Assembly (NCBI RefSeq): GCF_002868715.1 | Contig: NZ_PKLZ01000001.1 | Coordinates: 186,001 to 250,000 of the forward strand | Length of the DNA: 64,000 bases | From: Kineobactrum sediminis | GTDB taxonomy: Bacteria; Pseudomonadota; Gammaproteobacteria; Pseudomonadales; Halieaceae | Reading direction: 5' to 3' | In this document: positions 53,708 to 63,247 of the stretch, piece after piece | How positions within the stretch are numbered: position 1 is the first letter of the stretch | Layout: the number at the start of each line of letters is the position of its first letter | Program-made: the position numbers and the translations under genes | The notes under the pieces: generated by a model | Databases searched by the model: none | What the model was told of the DNA's origin: nothing | The model's input: only the letters and a program-made list of their open reading frames with translations

Positions 53708-53722
53708 GCAATTCACATGCCA
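53708..53722 (-). promoter_or_regulatory. Sigma54-type promoter before fliL
   Basis: On the minus strand TGGCAT-N5-TTGC (53722 down to 53708) matches TGGCAC-N5-TTGC with one mismatch and exact spacing. It lies about 60 bases before the fliL start, in the 264-base gap after fliK, where a promoter for fliLMNOPQR-flhB is expected. Confidence 0.75.
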
Positions 53723-53858
53723 ACCCCTTATTGCGCGGGACAGGGGGCTGGCGTGCGCCGGCATAGACCTGCAACAGGAAAAAGACAGTCGCAACACGCC
53801 ATCTTTTTGACGTTAAAGGTGATTTGCAGGGAAGAGTGACAATGAGCTGACGCAGTAT

Positions 53859-53876
53859 CCCCGGAGCTCTCCGGGG
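53859..53876 (-). terminator. Hairpin downstream of fliK
   Basis: CCCCGGAG (53859-53866) and CTCCGGGG (53869-53876) are perfect 8-base arms nearly back to back, 36 bases beyond the fliK stop. No T-run follows on either strand. It probably ends or slows the fliE-fliK transcript ahead of the fliL promoter. Confidence 0.5.
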
Positions 53877-53912
53877 AGGGCTATCGAAGGCGCAGCCCGG
53901 GAGCCTGAAGAT

Positions 53913-54995
53913 CTAGACGTAAAGGTCCAGTAACCCGACCGACTGCATTTTGGCGCTTTGCAGCTCGAGACCTTCGGAAGCCGCCGCGTCAGCCGTGTCT
54001 GCTGAAGCGATTGTGCCGGAATCACGACTCGAATCGTGTTCCGCCGTTTGCCTGCCGGAATCGGCGACGGAGGCATCGGCAAGTTGAATGCCCTGTTCCG
54101 CCAGGGCGTCACGCAAACGCGGTAACAGCGCCTCCAGTGCGTCGCGCACCAGGGGCTGCTGGGAAGCCATGTGGAGACGGGCCTCAGTGCCCTCCATATC
54201 GAGCACAATATCGATACGCCCGAGATGGGCCGGTTGTAACTGTAATCGTGCCTGCTGCAGCCCTTCACGTGCCATCCAGGCCACCCGATCCAGGGTCTGC
54301 TCGAATGCCGCTTGCGCATCCGCGGCCGGTAGCGGTAAAGCGGGATTGGCGGCAGCGGCGGTGGCACCCGCCGGCTGGCCCGCAACCAACGCGTACAAGG
54401 GTGTGGCACCATCGCCGCGAGATCCGCCGGCCACACTGTCGGCCAGGGCCGGCGGCACCTTACCGGCGGCCATGTTCTGCAGCAGTTCGAACAGACTGGA
54501 GTTTGTATTCGCCGCGGCGGTTTCAGAACCCGTCACAGCGGCCGCCGGGGCCTGGCGTAACGTCGCCATGTACTGCTGCAAGGAGTCTGCTTCATTCACG
54601 GATAACTGTTGGGTAGCCTGCAGTGTCCCCTGGACGAGCGCGGGCACCGCCGTGGGCAGAGTCGGCATTATTGGCTCTGCGTTCGCCAGCGCGTCGGGAA
54701 GTTCGATTTCATTGCCAGCGCCCTGCAGCAACGCCAGGGTTTCCTTCAGCTCCGCGGTACCTGCATCGTCTGCCACAGGCTCCTCGGCGATCTCCTGCTC
54801 GGGTGCCAGTCCGCTCTGCTCTGCCGGCGGCGCGCTCTCAGCTGGACCGGAAGTTGGGCTGGGCCGGCCACCGAGCACATCGCTGAAGAGGGGGCCGGTT
54901 TCAGCTTTTGAGGGCCCTCCCTCAACAGAGGACTGCCCGGAACGCGCGCCACCGACCGCAGCGGGCGCGGCTGAAATCGTCGCTAATGCGCTCAC
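53913..54995 (-). CDS. fliK: Flagellar hook-length control protein FliK
   Basis: This 360-residue protein has a long low-complexity Ala/Pro/Gly/Glu-rich N-terminal ruler region and a conserved C-terminal domain (ARLQLQPAHLGRIDIVLDMEGTEARLHM, about 255-285), which contacts FlhB. The sequence LQPAHLG is the most conserved FliK motif (usually LxPxxLG). It overlaps fliJ by 4 bases and ends the fliE-fliK run. Confidence 0.92.
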   Translation of the reverse strand: MSALATISAAPAAVGGARSGQSSVEGGPSKAETGPLFSDVLGGRPSPTSGPAESAPPAEQSGLAPEQEIAEEPVADDAGTAELKETLALLQGAGNEIELPDALANAEPIMPTLPTAVPALVQGTLQATQQLSVNEADSLQQYMATLRQAPAAAVTGSETAAANTNSSLFELLQNMAAGKVPPALADSVAGGSRGDGATPLYALVAGQPAGATAAAANPALPLPAADAQAAFEQTLDRVAWMAREGLQQARLQLQPAHLGRIDIVLDMEGTEARLHMASQQPLVRDALEALLPRLRDALAEQGIQLADASVADSGRQTAEHDSSRDSGTIASADTADAAASEGLELQSAKMQSVGLLDLYV

Positions 54996-55435
54996 CTTTT
55001 GGCGGCTGCCAGACGATACAGGCTGAGATCATCCTGTAGTCGCTGCTCGGATTTGTCAGCGCTATGCAACTCGACCACAGCCCTGCGATCCGCCGCTTTC
55101 TCAACCGCGCGCACGTGAGTACGCGCCTGGTACCAGACATCCATTTGTCGCTCAAACATCAATCGGGCATTGCGTGTCTTACGTTCCTGCTGCTGGAGCG
55201 CTTCATGTAGCTGCCCCAGGAAAGCCGTATAGTTCTGCAGCCTGGCCGAGCTGACCCCCTCTTGCTGAATCTGTTCCAGCTCCGCCTGGTAAGAGGCCAG
55301 ATACTGCTTCAATCCCTGCAGTTGTTGCTCGGCCTGGTCCATCTCCGCACGTAACTCGACCAGCTTGCGCGATGCCACATCGCGCTCTTCGCTCATGTGG
55401 CCGGCAACCTGCTTCAATCGATCTGAACGTTTCAT
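54992..55435 (-). CDS. fliJ: Flagellar export protein FliJ
   Basis: This 147-residue protein is almost entirely coiled coil (EERDVASRKLVELRAEMDQAEQQLQ...). That is the form of FliJ, which sits in the FliI ring like the gamma subunit of F1. Position directly after fliI and before fliK confirms it. Confidence 0.92.
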   Translation of the reverse strand: MKRSDRLKQVAGHMSEERDVASRKLVELRAEMDQAEQQLQGLKQYLASYQAELEQIQQEGVSSARLQNYTAFLGQLHEALQQQERKTRNARLMFERQMDVWYQARTHVRAVEKAADRRAVVELHSADKSEQRLQDDLSLYRLAAAKR

Positions 55436-55483
55436 GACGCCTGAACCCTTATTGTCGTCCTGCCCTCTCCATTACAAAGCAAT

Positions 55484-56848
55484 TCACATGCCAGTTTTTT
55501 CGGCCGCACCGCTATTCTCCAGCAGCGTACCGAGCGCCCCCAGGCTACGCTCCAGGTTCATCGGCTGCGTGCTGCCCTGGCGCAGGAAATCGAGCATTGC
55601 CGGTCGCATGGCCACCGCCTCGTCAATGCGCGGATCATTGCCTTTCCGATAGGCACCCACCGCAATCAGATCCTCGTTTTGCCGGTACGCGGCAAATACT
55701 TGCCGGAAGCGTCGGGCCCGGGACTGATGCTCCTCCGGGGTAATGTCAGTCATGACCCGGCTTACCGATGCTTCGACATCAATCGCGGGATAGACACCTT
55801 CTTCCGCCAGGCTCCTGGACAATACGATATGGCCATCGAGAATAGCACGAGCGGCGTCGGCAATAGGGTCGTTGGTATCATCCCCTTCAACCAGTACGGT
55901 ATAGAATGCCGTGATTGAACCGGCACCCGAGGTGCTGGTGCCCGCGCGCTCGACCAGGGCCGGCAAGCTGGTAAATACCGAGGGCGGATAACCCTTGGTC
56001 GCCGGCGGCTCGCCCACAGCGAGCGCGATTTCCCGTCGGGCCTGGGCAAAACGGGTCAGTGAATCCATCAATAGCAACACCTTAAGGCCCTGGTCGCGGA
56101 AATACTCGGCAATGGTTGTGGCCAGCCAGGCACCGCGCATCCGCATCAGGGGTGCCTGGTCGGCGGGGGTGGCCACCACCACTGCACGCCGCAAGCCCTC
56201 AGCTCCCAGGGTATTGGTAATGAAATCACTGACTTCACGACCACGCTCCCCAATCAGGCCAACCACCACGACATCGGCGTTGGTGTAGCGTGTCATCATT
56301 CCAAGCAGGGTGGATTTGCCCACCCCGGAACCGGCAAACAAGCCCAGGCGCTGGCCTCGACCCACGGTTAATAACGCATTGATGGACCGCACACCCACAT
56401 CCAGAGGTTCGTCAATCGGGCGTCGGTTCAGGGGGTTCATCAGCTGCCCCATCAGTGGGGCACGGGCATTCACCTGCAGCGGCCCCTGGCTGTCCAGCGG
56501 CTGCCCGGCGCCATCGATAACCCGTCCCAGCAACCCCCAGCCAACCGGGGCATCGAGGGTTTTGCCCGCGGCTACCACCCGCGCACGGGGTGACAGGCCG
56601 CGCACCTCCTCTACCGGCATGAGGTAGAGGCTGTCGTCTGCAAAACCGACAACTTCCGCTTCCAGCCTGCGTCCGTCGTCCAGTATCACCCAGCAGCGAT
56701 CACCCAGGGCCGCCTCTACCCCGACAGCCTCGAGGGTCAGGCCCACCACCCGTCGCAGGCGCCCTGACGCCCACAACGTGATTCCCGGAACCGCCGCTTC
56801 CCGACGCGACTGTAGCGCGGCGGCCCAGGCGCTGCTGCGCGCGGTCAC
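55484..56848 (-). CDS. fliI: Flagellum-specific export ATPase FliI
   Basis: This 454-residue F1-beta-like ATPase has the P-loop [17 protein letters not shown] near residue 173, [10 protein letters not shown], and a Walker B in [35 protein letters not shown]. It powers or regulates flagellar export. The start is a GTG in a GTGA overlap with fliH. Confidence 0.97.
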   Translation of the reverse strand: MTARSSAWAAALQSRREAAVPGITLWASGRLRRVVGLTLEAVGVEAALGDRCWVILDDGRRLEAEVVGFADDSLYLMPVEEVRGLSPRARVVAAGKTLDAPVGWGLLGRVIDGAGQPLDSQGPLQVNARAPLMGQLMNPLNRRPIDEPLDVGVRSINALLTVGRGQRLGLFAGSGVGKSTLLGMMTRYTNADVVVVGLIGERGREVSDFITNTLGAEGLRRAVVVATPADQAPLMRMRGAWLATTIAEYFRDQGLKVLLLMDSLTRFAQARREIALAVGEPPATKGYPPSVFTSLPALVERAGTSTSGAGSITAFYTVLVEGDDTNDPIADAARAILDGHIVLSRSLAEEGVYPAIDVEASVSRVMTDITPEEHQSRARRFRQVFAAYRQNEDLIAVGAYRKGNDPRIDEAVAMRPAMLDFLRQGSTQPMNLERSLGALGTLLENSGAAEKTGM

Positions 56849-57522
56849 GTGAACCTTTCAACAGAGAGCGGCACTGTCGGGGCGGCGTTATCAAAGTGGT
56901 CACCCCCAAGCACGCGGGCGGCGACGGCCTGCATCCTGGAGTCCAGTGTTGCGTCCACCAGGGTATTGGCACTGAACACTTTGCAGCCACCGCGGGCGAT
57001 ACCCGGATCCTCCTCTATTCGCCAGCCGGCGGGACCGGCAGGTACGGGAATTGCCTCGCGGACCAGGGCCGCGTCCTGCGGGTGCAGCAACAGGCGAATC
57101 TCGCGACTGTTTGAGGGTAACTCGGCCATGGCTTCGCGTACTGCGGCAATGACCTGCTCGGGAGCCAGCAACAATTCGCGATGCAGCACCTGCCTGGCGA
57201 CTGCCAGTGTTAACTGAACCAGCTCATCTTCTACTTCGGCATCTATGTCCTTCAGGGGCTGTAGCATTGAGCCCAGCAAAGCCTCAACGGCGGCACCCTT
57301 GCGGATCATCTCCGCCCTGCCGGCAGCGCGGCCCTCCTCCAGCCCACGGGCATAGGCCTCGTCGTGGGCCTGCTTTTGCAAGGCCTCCAGTGCCCGGGCA
57401 CTATGAAGGTAACCTCCCGATGTTTTGGGGTCAGCCGGTTTCGGCGGTTTTTCCGCCGTCACGTCCCCGAATTCCCATCGATCCATGTCCGTCAGGTTCT
57501 CACGCGGAAGAATATCAGACAT
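56845..57522 (-). CDS. fliH: Flagellar export ATPase regulator FliH
   Basis: This 225-residue protein has a conserved N-terminal WEFGD segment, an [19 protein letters not shown] stretch (GxxxG-type repeat helix) and a C-terminal domain ending in [23 protein letters not shown], the FliH/HrpE signature. The frame is open to 57612 inside fliG; the ATG at 57522 with GAGGA ahead is the better start and overlaps fliG by 8 bases. Confidence 0.94.
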   Translation of the reverse strand: MSDILPRENLTDMDRWEFGDVTAEKPPKPADPKTSGGYLHSARALEALQKQAHDEAYARGLEEGRAAGRAEMIRKGAAVEALLGSMLQPLKDIDAEVEDELVQLTLAVARQVLHRELLLAPEQVIAAVREAMAELPSNSREIRLLLHPQDAALVREAIPVPAGPAGWRIEEDPGIARGGCKVFSANTLVDATLDSRMQAVAARVLGGDHFDNAAPTVPLSVERFT

Positions 57523-58531
57523 ATTCCTCGCCCTTGCCGCCCAGCTCAATCTGGCCCTGATCGGCAAGGCTGCGCACCGCCACCAGGATTTCCTTCTGTG
57601 CCGCCTCAACATCGGCCACCCGCACCGGTCCCTTGGCTTCCATGTCTTCGTTGAGCATCTCTGCGGCGCGCCTGGACATGTTTTTCAGTATTTTATCCTT
57701 CACCGACTGGTCCGATCCCTTCAGGGCGACAACCAGCACGTCATTTTGCACCTCGCGCAGAATCACCTGGATGCCGCGGTCATCTATGTCGAGCAGGTTC
57801 TCAAACACGAACATCTGGTCCTGGATTTGCTGGCTCAGGCTGGCGTCGGACTCCCTCATCGCCTCCAGCACACTCTGTTCGGTCTGGCCGTCAACCAGGT
57901 TGAGGATTTCCGCGGCGGTGCGCACGCCGCCCACGCTGGAAGACTTGACGTTCTCGCTGCCCGTGGACTGTTTTTGAATGACATCGTCGAGCTCGCTCAG
58001 GGCCGAGGGTGGAATCCCGTCCAGTGTGGCGATACGCATGATCACATCGGCCCGCGCGCGCTCGGGAAGAAAGCCCAGAATCTCGGCGGCCTGGTCACTG
58101 TCCAGGTAAGCCAGCACAATCGCGATAATCTGCGGGTGCTCCTGGCGAATCATTTCGGCCACACTGCGCGGATCCATCCACTTCAAGGACTCCAGACCCT
58201 TGCTGTCACGGCCCAGCAATATCCGGTCGATCATGTTTGAGGCCTTGTCGCCCAGGGCCTCCTGCATGACCCGGCGCACATAATCGTCAGACCCCATCCC
58301 CAGCGATGTTTTCTGGTCCGCTGCGGTCAGGAACGAGTCCAGCACCTGGCTGACCTGGTCCCTGGAGACCCCGCTCATGGATGCCATCGAATTACCGATT
58401 TTCTGCACTTCCCGTGCGCCCATCAATTGCAGCACGGTAGAGGCTTCCTTTTCGCCCAGGGACATCAGCAGGATTGCCGCGCGATCGGCACCGGAGATAG
58501 CGTCACCGCCGGGGTTTTTAGCGTCACTCAC
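57515..58531 (-). CDS. fliG: Flagellar motor switch protein FliG
   Basis: This 338-residue FliG has the N-terminal FliF-binding domain (RAAILLMSLGEKEASTVLQLM), the EHPQIIAIVLAYLDSDQAAEIL armadillo motif, and the C-terminal torque domain with charged residues (DDRGIQVILREV, DQSVKDKILKNMSRRAAEML). It starts at GTG eight bases inside fliF; an upstream in-frame stop excludes any longer start. Confidence 0.97.
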   Translation of the reverse strand: MSDAKNPGGDAISGADRAAILLMSLGEKEASTVLQLMGAREVQKIGNSMASMSGVSRDQVSQVLDSFLTAADQKTSLGMGSDDYVRRVMQEALGDKASNMIDRILLGRDSKGLESLKWMDPRSVAEMIRQEHPQIIAIVLAYLDSDQAAEILGFLPERARADVIMRIATLDGIPPSALSELDDVIQKQSTGSENVKSSSVGGVRTAAEILNLVDGQTEQSVLEAMRESDASLSQQIQDQMFVFENLLDIDDRGIQVILREVQNDVLVVALKGSDQSVKDKILKNMSRRAAEMLNEDMEAKGPVRVADVEAAQKEILVAVRSLADQGQIELGGKGEEYV

Positions 58532-60203
58532 CCTCGTTCACCCAATCCCGCACTACCTGCGCAACCCGCTTGGGGTCCTGGTTAACCACTGCTTTTGCAT
58601 TTGATACCCGCTGTTCAAATTCCTGGTTGCCACTGGGTGGTGCCGGACCAGCGCCAGCGCGACCGGCAGCGGCCGAACCACCGCTGTCACCCGGACCGCC
58701 AGCCGTATCCTCGCCCGGCGGCAGCCCCCGCGGCACCATTGAGGGTAACATCACAGTGCGCGGTGGCAAGGTCAGCAGCTGCCGCAGCGTGGGCCTGATA
58801 ATAGTGAAAATCAGCAGCAACACCACAATAACCGCAACCAGGATGCGCAATGACTCCATCGGGTTGAACTGGTCAAGAAACGAGGGTTCCGGGAGATCGG
58901 GCTGCTCTCGCTCGGGCCCCAGCAGGAAATCGGCACCGATTACGGTCACCGCATCGCCGCGCGCCTCTTCAAAGCCAACGGCCTGGCGCACCAGTTCGGT
59001 GAGCTCGGCCAGCTCTTCCACAGCATAAGGCACCGACTCCGTCTCACCCGCATCATTCAGCCGGGTGCGCTGGTTCAGTACCACAGCGACGTTCAGTCGG
59101 CGGATCGAGCCCATCGGGGCCTGGATATAGCGCACTGTGCGGCCAATCTCATAATTGCGCAGACTGCGTGTGGACAGGGGCGGGTCGGCGAGATCTTCTG
59201 CTACTGCGCCCTCTGTACCTGCTGCGGGCTCCGCTGCAGCCACCGGTGGCTGATTGGCGAGTGCACCGGGAATCCCGCGCGCCGCCTGCAAACCGGCAGC
59301 GGGGTCGGCGCTATTCTGCTCGCTGCGCACCACCTGGTTGTCTGGGTCGTAAAGCTCCTGGGTCTCTTCCAGGGTCTCGGGATTGAGGCTTACGGCCACC
59401 TGCGCCATGGTATTGTTGCTGCCGACAATGGGCGTCAGCAATTCTTCAATACGCAGCTTGAGTCGCTCTTCAATCCGCTGCCCCTGGCGCTCGACCGCAC
59501 TGCTGTTGCGATTGCCCTCGGCCTCTGCATCAGGGTCAACCGACAACAGATTGCCATTCTGGTCAACCACGGTAACCTGTGAGCGCTCCATATCGGTGAC
59601 CGACGACGCCACCAGATTGACAATACTGGCTACCTGCGCAGGCTCGAGCCGACGGCCGGGGTAGAGATTAACCAGTACCGACGCACCCGGCTGGGCACGG
59701 TTGCGAACAAATACGGTTTGCCTGGGCACCGCCAGATGTACCCGGGCGCTGCCTATGGCGTTAATACTGGCGATGGTGCGTTGCAGCTCCACTTCGAGCG
59801 CGCGCTGGTAGCGCGCGGTCTCGATAAACTGGCTATCGGAAATGCCGTTGCTCTCATTGAGCATTTCAAATCCCACCCCGGCACTGTTGGGCAGGCTCTG
59901 TGAGGCCAACTGCAAACGGGCGGTGTGCACCTGGCCCGCAGGCACCATGACCACACCGGCACCGGACTCATAGCGGTGGGGAATGCCCGACGATTCCAGC
60001 ACCTGCACGATCTCCATCGCATCGCGATCCGCAAGGTTGGTAAATAATGCACTGTAGGCGTCGTCCTGGGACCACAGCACCACCCAGACACCTATGGCAA
60101 CGGCACCGGCAATACCCACCAGTAACAACAACTGCCGCAGACCGGGCACCTGGTCGATCAGTGTCTCTCGGGAATTGGCCAGCGAAACATCCTGCGCCGC
60201 CAT
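58524..60203 (-). CDS. fliF: Flagellar MS-ring protein FliF
   Basis: This 559-residue protein has an N-terminal membrane helix (about 25-47), periplasmic ring-building motifs (YSALFTNLADRDAMEIVQVLE, GVGFEMLNESNGISDSQFIETARYQRALEVELQRTI), a second helix near 440-460 (ILVAVIVVLLLIFTIIRPTL), and a C-terminal FliG-binding peptide. GAGGA stands ahead of the ATG. It follows fliE by 28 bases. Confidence 0.97.
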   Translation of the reverse strand: MAAQDVSLANSRETLIDQVPGLRQLLLLVGIAGAVAIGVWVVLWSQDDAYSALFTNLADRDAMEIVQVLESSGIPHRYESGAGVVMVPAGQVHTARLQLASQSLPNSAGVGFEMLNESNGISDSQFIETARYQRALEVELQRTIASINAIGSARVHLAVPRQTVFVRNRAQPGASVLVNLYPGRRLEPAQVASIVNLVASSVTDMERSQVTVVDQNGNLLSVDPDAEAEGNRNSSAVERQGQRIEERLKLRIEELLTPIVGSNNTMAQVAVSLNPETLEETQELYDPDNQVVRSEQNSADPAAGLQAARGIPGALANQPPVAAAEPAAGTEGAVAEDLADPPLSTRSLRNYEIGRTVRYIQAPMGSIRRLNVAVVLNQRTRLNDAGETESVPYAVEELAELTELVRQAVGFEEARGDAVTVIGADFLLGPEREQPDLPEPSFLDQFNPMESLRILVAVIVVLLLIFTIIRPTLRQLLTLPPRTVMLPSMVPRGLPPGEDTAGGPGDSGGSAAAGRAGAGPAPPSGNQEFEQRVSNAKAVVNQDPKRVAQVVRDWVNEGE

Positions 60204-60231
60204 AGACGGATATCCTCAGTTACTCGGTCGG

Positions 60232-60549
60232 TTAAATGGGCATGTTCTGGATTTCGCGATACGCTTCCACCAGGCGATTGCGTACCTGCATCATGGCTTC
60301 AAATGAGATACGCGATTTCTGCCCCGCTATCATCACACTGGCAAGATCCACACCGGGATCGCCGCGTTCAAAGGCGGCACTCATTTGTCCGGACGCCTGC
60401 TGGTTGTCGCTCACCTGCTCAATGGAACGGTTGAGCAATTCGGCAAACCCCGGTTTGCCGCTGCCTTCCGTGGCCTGCACTTCAGCACCGGCCTCAATTT
60501 TCAACTGACGCATCTGGGTCAGCACCTGCTGGATAGTCATGTCGCTCAT
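60232..60549 (-). CDS. fliE: Flagellar hook-basal body protein FliE
   Basis: This 105-residue FliE has GFAELLNRSIEQVSDNQQASGQMSAAFERGDPGVDLASVMIAGQKSRI read across residues 34-81, and EAMMQVRNRLVEAYREIQNMPI at the end. It joins the MS ring to the rod. AGGAGG six bases before the ATG at 60549 fixes the start over the longer frame to 60573. It is the first gene of fliEFGHIJK. Confidence 0.96.
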   Translation of the reverse strand: MSDMTIQQVLTQMRQLKIEAGAEVQATEGSGKPGFAELLNRSIEQVSDNQQASGQMSAAFERGDPGVDLASVMIAGQKSRISFEAMMQVRNRLVEAYREIQNMPI

Positions 60550-60596
60550 ACCGGTCCTCCTGAGGCACTGCATTGCGGTACAGGTTGAATCATGGG

Positions 60597-61958
60597 TTAT
60601 TGCCCGGCAGCAGCAAACTTCGTGCCAGCGTCACCGGGAATCGTAATGCCGCTGTTGCGGATACGGGTCAATTTATAGCGCAGGGTACGTGGGCTGATGC
60701 CCAGGCGCTCCGCGGCGCGCCCGCGATGCCCGCCCTCCTCACGCAACACCGCGACAATCGCGTTGGACTCGCGATCTTCAAGGGCAGCCTGCAAGGTGCC
60801 GGCGTCGGGCGGCGCCGCGGCCGCGGCGCTCGCTGGCGGGCCCTCGAAAAACAGGTCATCGGCACTCAACTCAGCGGATGCGGGCGCCAGCACGAGGGCG
60901 CGCTGAATGACATTTTCCAGCTCACGCACATTGCCCGGCCAGTCGTGCTGCTGCAGGCGGTCCAGCGCCGGCCGGGTCAGTGCTGGCCCCGCGCCAACGC
61001 CGCGGAAATGCATGGCCAGGGCGCGTTTCGCCAGCGGCTCGATATCCCCCGGACGCTCGCGCAGCGAAGGTAACTGCAGGGGAAACACGTTGAGCCGGTA
61101 GTACAGGTCTTCCCGAAACCGGCCGGCGGCAACAGCAGCCGCAAGGTCCCTGTTGGTGGTGGCGATTACCCGCACATCCAGGCGAATCAGCCGGTTGCCG
61201 CCCAACCGCTCCAGTTCGCGCTCCTGCAGCACCCGCAACAGCTTCGCCTGCAACCCCAGGTCCATCTCGGAAATCTCATCCAGTAACAGGGTGCCCCCTT
61301 CCGCCGCCTCAAACTTGCCCAGCCGAGTACGTACGGCGCCGGTAAAGGCACCCTTTTCGTGGCCGAACAACTCGGCTTCCAGCATCTGGTCGGGAATCGC
61401 GGCACAGTTCACCGCCACAAACGGATACGGTGCACGCTCGGATACATCGTGAATGTAGCGCGCAAACACTTCCTTGCCACTGCCACTGGGTCCGGTGAGC
61501 AGTACGCTGATATCCGCTCGCGCGACTTTGCCGGCAATGGTTTTCAATTCAAGGCTGCGACGGTCGACCGCCACCAGTTCGCGAGACGATGAGGGCCGAT
61601 CGCGGAAGCGACTCACCAGACCCAGCAGATCCTGCGCTTCCACGGGTTTGACGCGATAGTCCATCGCCCCCTGGCGAATGGCTTCCACTGCCTGTGGCAC
61701 GGTGCCGAAGGCGGTCATCAATACGACCGGTATATCGCGGTATTGCCGGCGGATACGGGCCAGCAATTCCAGGCCGCTCCAGGGTTCCATCTGTATGTCT
61801 GACAGCACCAGCGATATTGGCTGCCGGGCGAGAACATCCAGGGCTTTGCACGGGTCGTCAACCGCGATGACGGTAAAACCACCGATCGCCAGGGTATCGT
61901 TGAGAGCCTGGCGCAGATCCGCATCGTCTTCCACCAGCCGCACGCAAAACCCGCTCAC
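60597..61958 (-). CDS. fleR: Sigma54-dependent response regulator FleR
   Basis: This 453-residue regulator has a receiver (VRLVEDD, phosphoacceptor in LVLSDIQMEPWSG), an AAA+ sigma54-interaction domain with TGPSGSGKEVFARY, the GAFTGA loop in GHEKGAFTGAVRTR and LLLDEISEMD, and a Fis-type DNA-binding helix-turn-helix at the C-terminus (RAAERLGISPRTLRYKL). It activates class III flagellar operons. GTG at 61958 with GGAGG gives a GTGA overlap with fleS. Confidence 0.95.
   Translation of the reverse strand: MSGFCVRLVEDDADLRQALNDTLAIGGFTVIAVDDPCKALDVLARQPISLVLSDIQMEPWSGLELLARIRRQYRDIPVVLMTAFGTVPQAVEAIRQGAMDYRVKPVEAQDLLGLVSRFRDRPSSSRELVAVDRRSLELKTIAGKVARADISVLLTGPSGSGKEVFARYIHDVSERAPYPFVAVNCAAIPDQMLEAELFGHEKGAFTGAVRTRLGKFEAAEGGTLLLDEISEMDLGLQAKLLRVLQERELERLGGNRLIRLDVRVIATTNRDLAAAVAAGRFREDLYYRLNVFPLQLPSLRERPGDIEPLAKRALAMHFRGVGAGPALTRPALDRLQQHDWPGNVRELENVIQRALVLAPASAELSADDLFFEGPPASAAAAAPPDAGTLQAALEDRESNAIVAVLREEGGHRGRAAERLGISPRTLRYKLTRIRNSGITIPGDAGTKFAAAGQ
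60613..60627 (-). promoter_or_regulatory. Sigma54-type promoter before fliE (inside fleR 3' end)
   Basis: On the minus strand TGGCAC-N5-TTGC (60627 down to 60613) matches the sigma54 consensus perfectly. It lies within the last codons of fleR, about 65 bases before the fliE start, so fliEFGHIJK should have its own FleQ/FleR-dependent promoter. Confidence 0.82.
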
Positions 61959-63172
61959 AACACCTCCCCAGCCAGTGCCGGGAGGCAATGCGGTGGCTGG
62001 CTTTTGAGTGCCAGCGGGAGGCGCAAGACAAAGCGGGCCCCCTGTCTGTCGCGGCGTGGCTCAAGCCGCAACGAACCGCCGTGTACTTCCGCCACCGAGC
62101 GCGCTACCGGCAACCCCAGCCCAGTGCCGCCGGTGCGTCCGGAAAAGAAAGGCTCAAACACCCGCTCGCATAACTCGGGGCTAATACCGGGACCGTTGTC
62201 ATCAATACACAACTCCACCGCAGCAGCCTCAACGATGTGCGCCGATAACGCCACGGTGACCGTTTTGCCGCCCACCTGAAAGGCGTTTTCAACCAGGTTG
62301 CACAGAGCCCCGGACAGCGCCTGGGCATCACCACGAATAATCGCGGCACCGAGGTTACGGCTATGCGCGGTCCTGCCGCCGTGCTCTTCGATGCACAGGT
62401 CATAGCCTTCGCTCACTAATCCAGCGAGGCTTTGGCGCACAATGTCGAGTAGGGTCGCAACAGAAAACGGCTGCGTTTCAGCCGTGCCACCACGAACGAA
62501 GCCAAGCATGTCCCGGGTCATTCGATCCAGGTCCCGCAGTCGTGCCAGCAGGTTGGCGCCAAATTGCTGACGTTGCTCGGCGGGCAGTGGCTGGTCAGTC
62601 AAATGGTTGGCGTATAGCATGGCGGTGGAAAGCGGGGTGCGAATCTGGTGCGCCACCCTGGCCGCCATTTCACCCATGGTCGCGAGCCGGCGATTTTGCT
62701 CCAGCTCACGCTGCAGCTGTCTCTGTTCCGTTACATCGGTGAGCAGAATAATGGTTTCGCCGCGACCCGGCAGATAGCGCCGGGACAGGGTGAGCTGCAC
62801 TGCGCCGCCGATTTGCAGCTCGCGGCCCTCATCCAGCACCTCTACGAGCTGCTGGTCCAGGAGTGAGTTCCAGGCCCGACCCTCAGGGTTATCCCCCAGC
62901 CATTCTCGCGCCGGCGCATTGCTTTCGGTGACCCGCCCGGCATTGTCGAACACAACAACCCCGCCGGGCAGGGAATCCAGCAATGCTGCCAGGCGATCCG
63001 CAAGGCACTCTTTTTCGATTTGCTGACGTTCTTTTTCCCGGCGCGAACGCGCGAGCTCCTGCTCAAGTTTTACCGCGCGCCCGGCCAGCGTGGTATAGGC
63101 CGCAGACAGCTCTTCCGAAAGCCGGTTAAAGGCACTGAAGGTATTTTCAAGCTGGTCGCCCTGGTCATCCAT
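61955..63172 (-). CDS. fleS: Flagellar sensor histidine kinase FleS
   Basis: This 405-residue soluble kinase has an N-terminal coiled coil, one PAS domain (about 60-160, LDSLPGGVVVFDNAGRVTESN), the H-box MGEMAARVAHQIRTPLSTAM near residue 190, and an ATPase domain (DNGPGISPELCERVFEPFFSG, GTGLGLPVARSV). There is no membrane segment. It phosphorylates FleR. I chose the ATG at 63172; GTG at 63193 is possible. Confidence 0.94.
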   Translation of the reverse strand: MDDQGDQLENTFSAFNRLSEELSAAYTTLAGRAVKLEQELARSRREKERQQIEKECLADRLAALLDSLPGGVVVFDNAGRVTESNAPAREWLGDNPEGRAWNSLLDQQLVEVLDEGRELQIGGAVQLTLSRRYLPGRGETIILLTDVTEQRQLQRELEQNRRLATMGEMAARVAHQIRTPLSTAMLYANHLTDQPLPAEQRQQFGANLLARLRDLDRMTRDMLGFVRGGTAETQPFSVATLLDIVRQSLAGLVSEGYDLCIEEHGGRTAHSRNLGAAIIRGDAQALSGALCNLVENAFQVGGKTVTVALSAHIVEAAAVELCIDDNGPGISPELCERVFEPFFSGRTGGTGLGLPVARSVAEVHGGSLRLEPRRDRQGARFVLRLPLALKSQPPHCLPALAGEVL

Positions 63173-63217
63173 GCGGCACCCTTCTCCTCTCACACTGGTC
63201 CTGTACCCAGTGTTAAA

Positions 63218-63232
63218 GCAAGAACCGTACCA
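63218..63232 (-). promoter_or_regulatory. Sigma54-type promoter before fleSR
   Basis: On the minus strand TGGTAC-N5-TTGC (63232 down to 63218) matches TGGCAC-N5-TTGC with one mismatch and exact spacing, about 45 bases before fleS in the fleQ-fleS gap. FleQ activates fleSR from a sigma54 promoter in Pseudomonas. Confidence 0.72.
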
Positions 63233-63247
63233 GAGGCTGGCGGAGCA

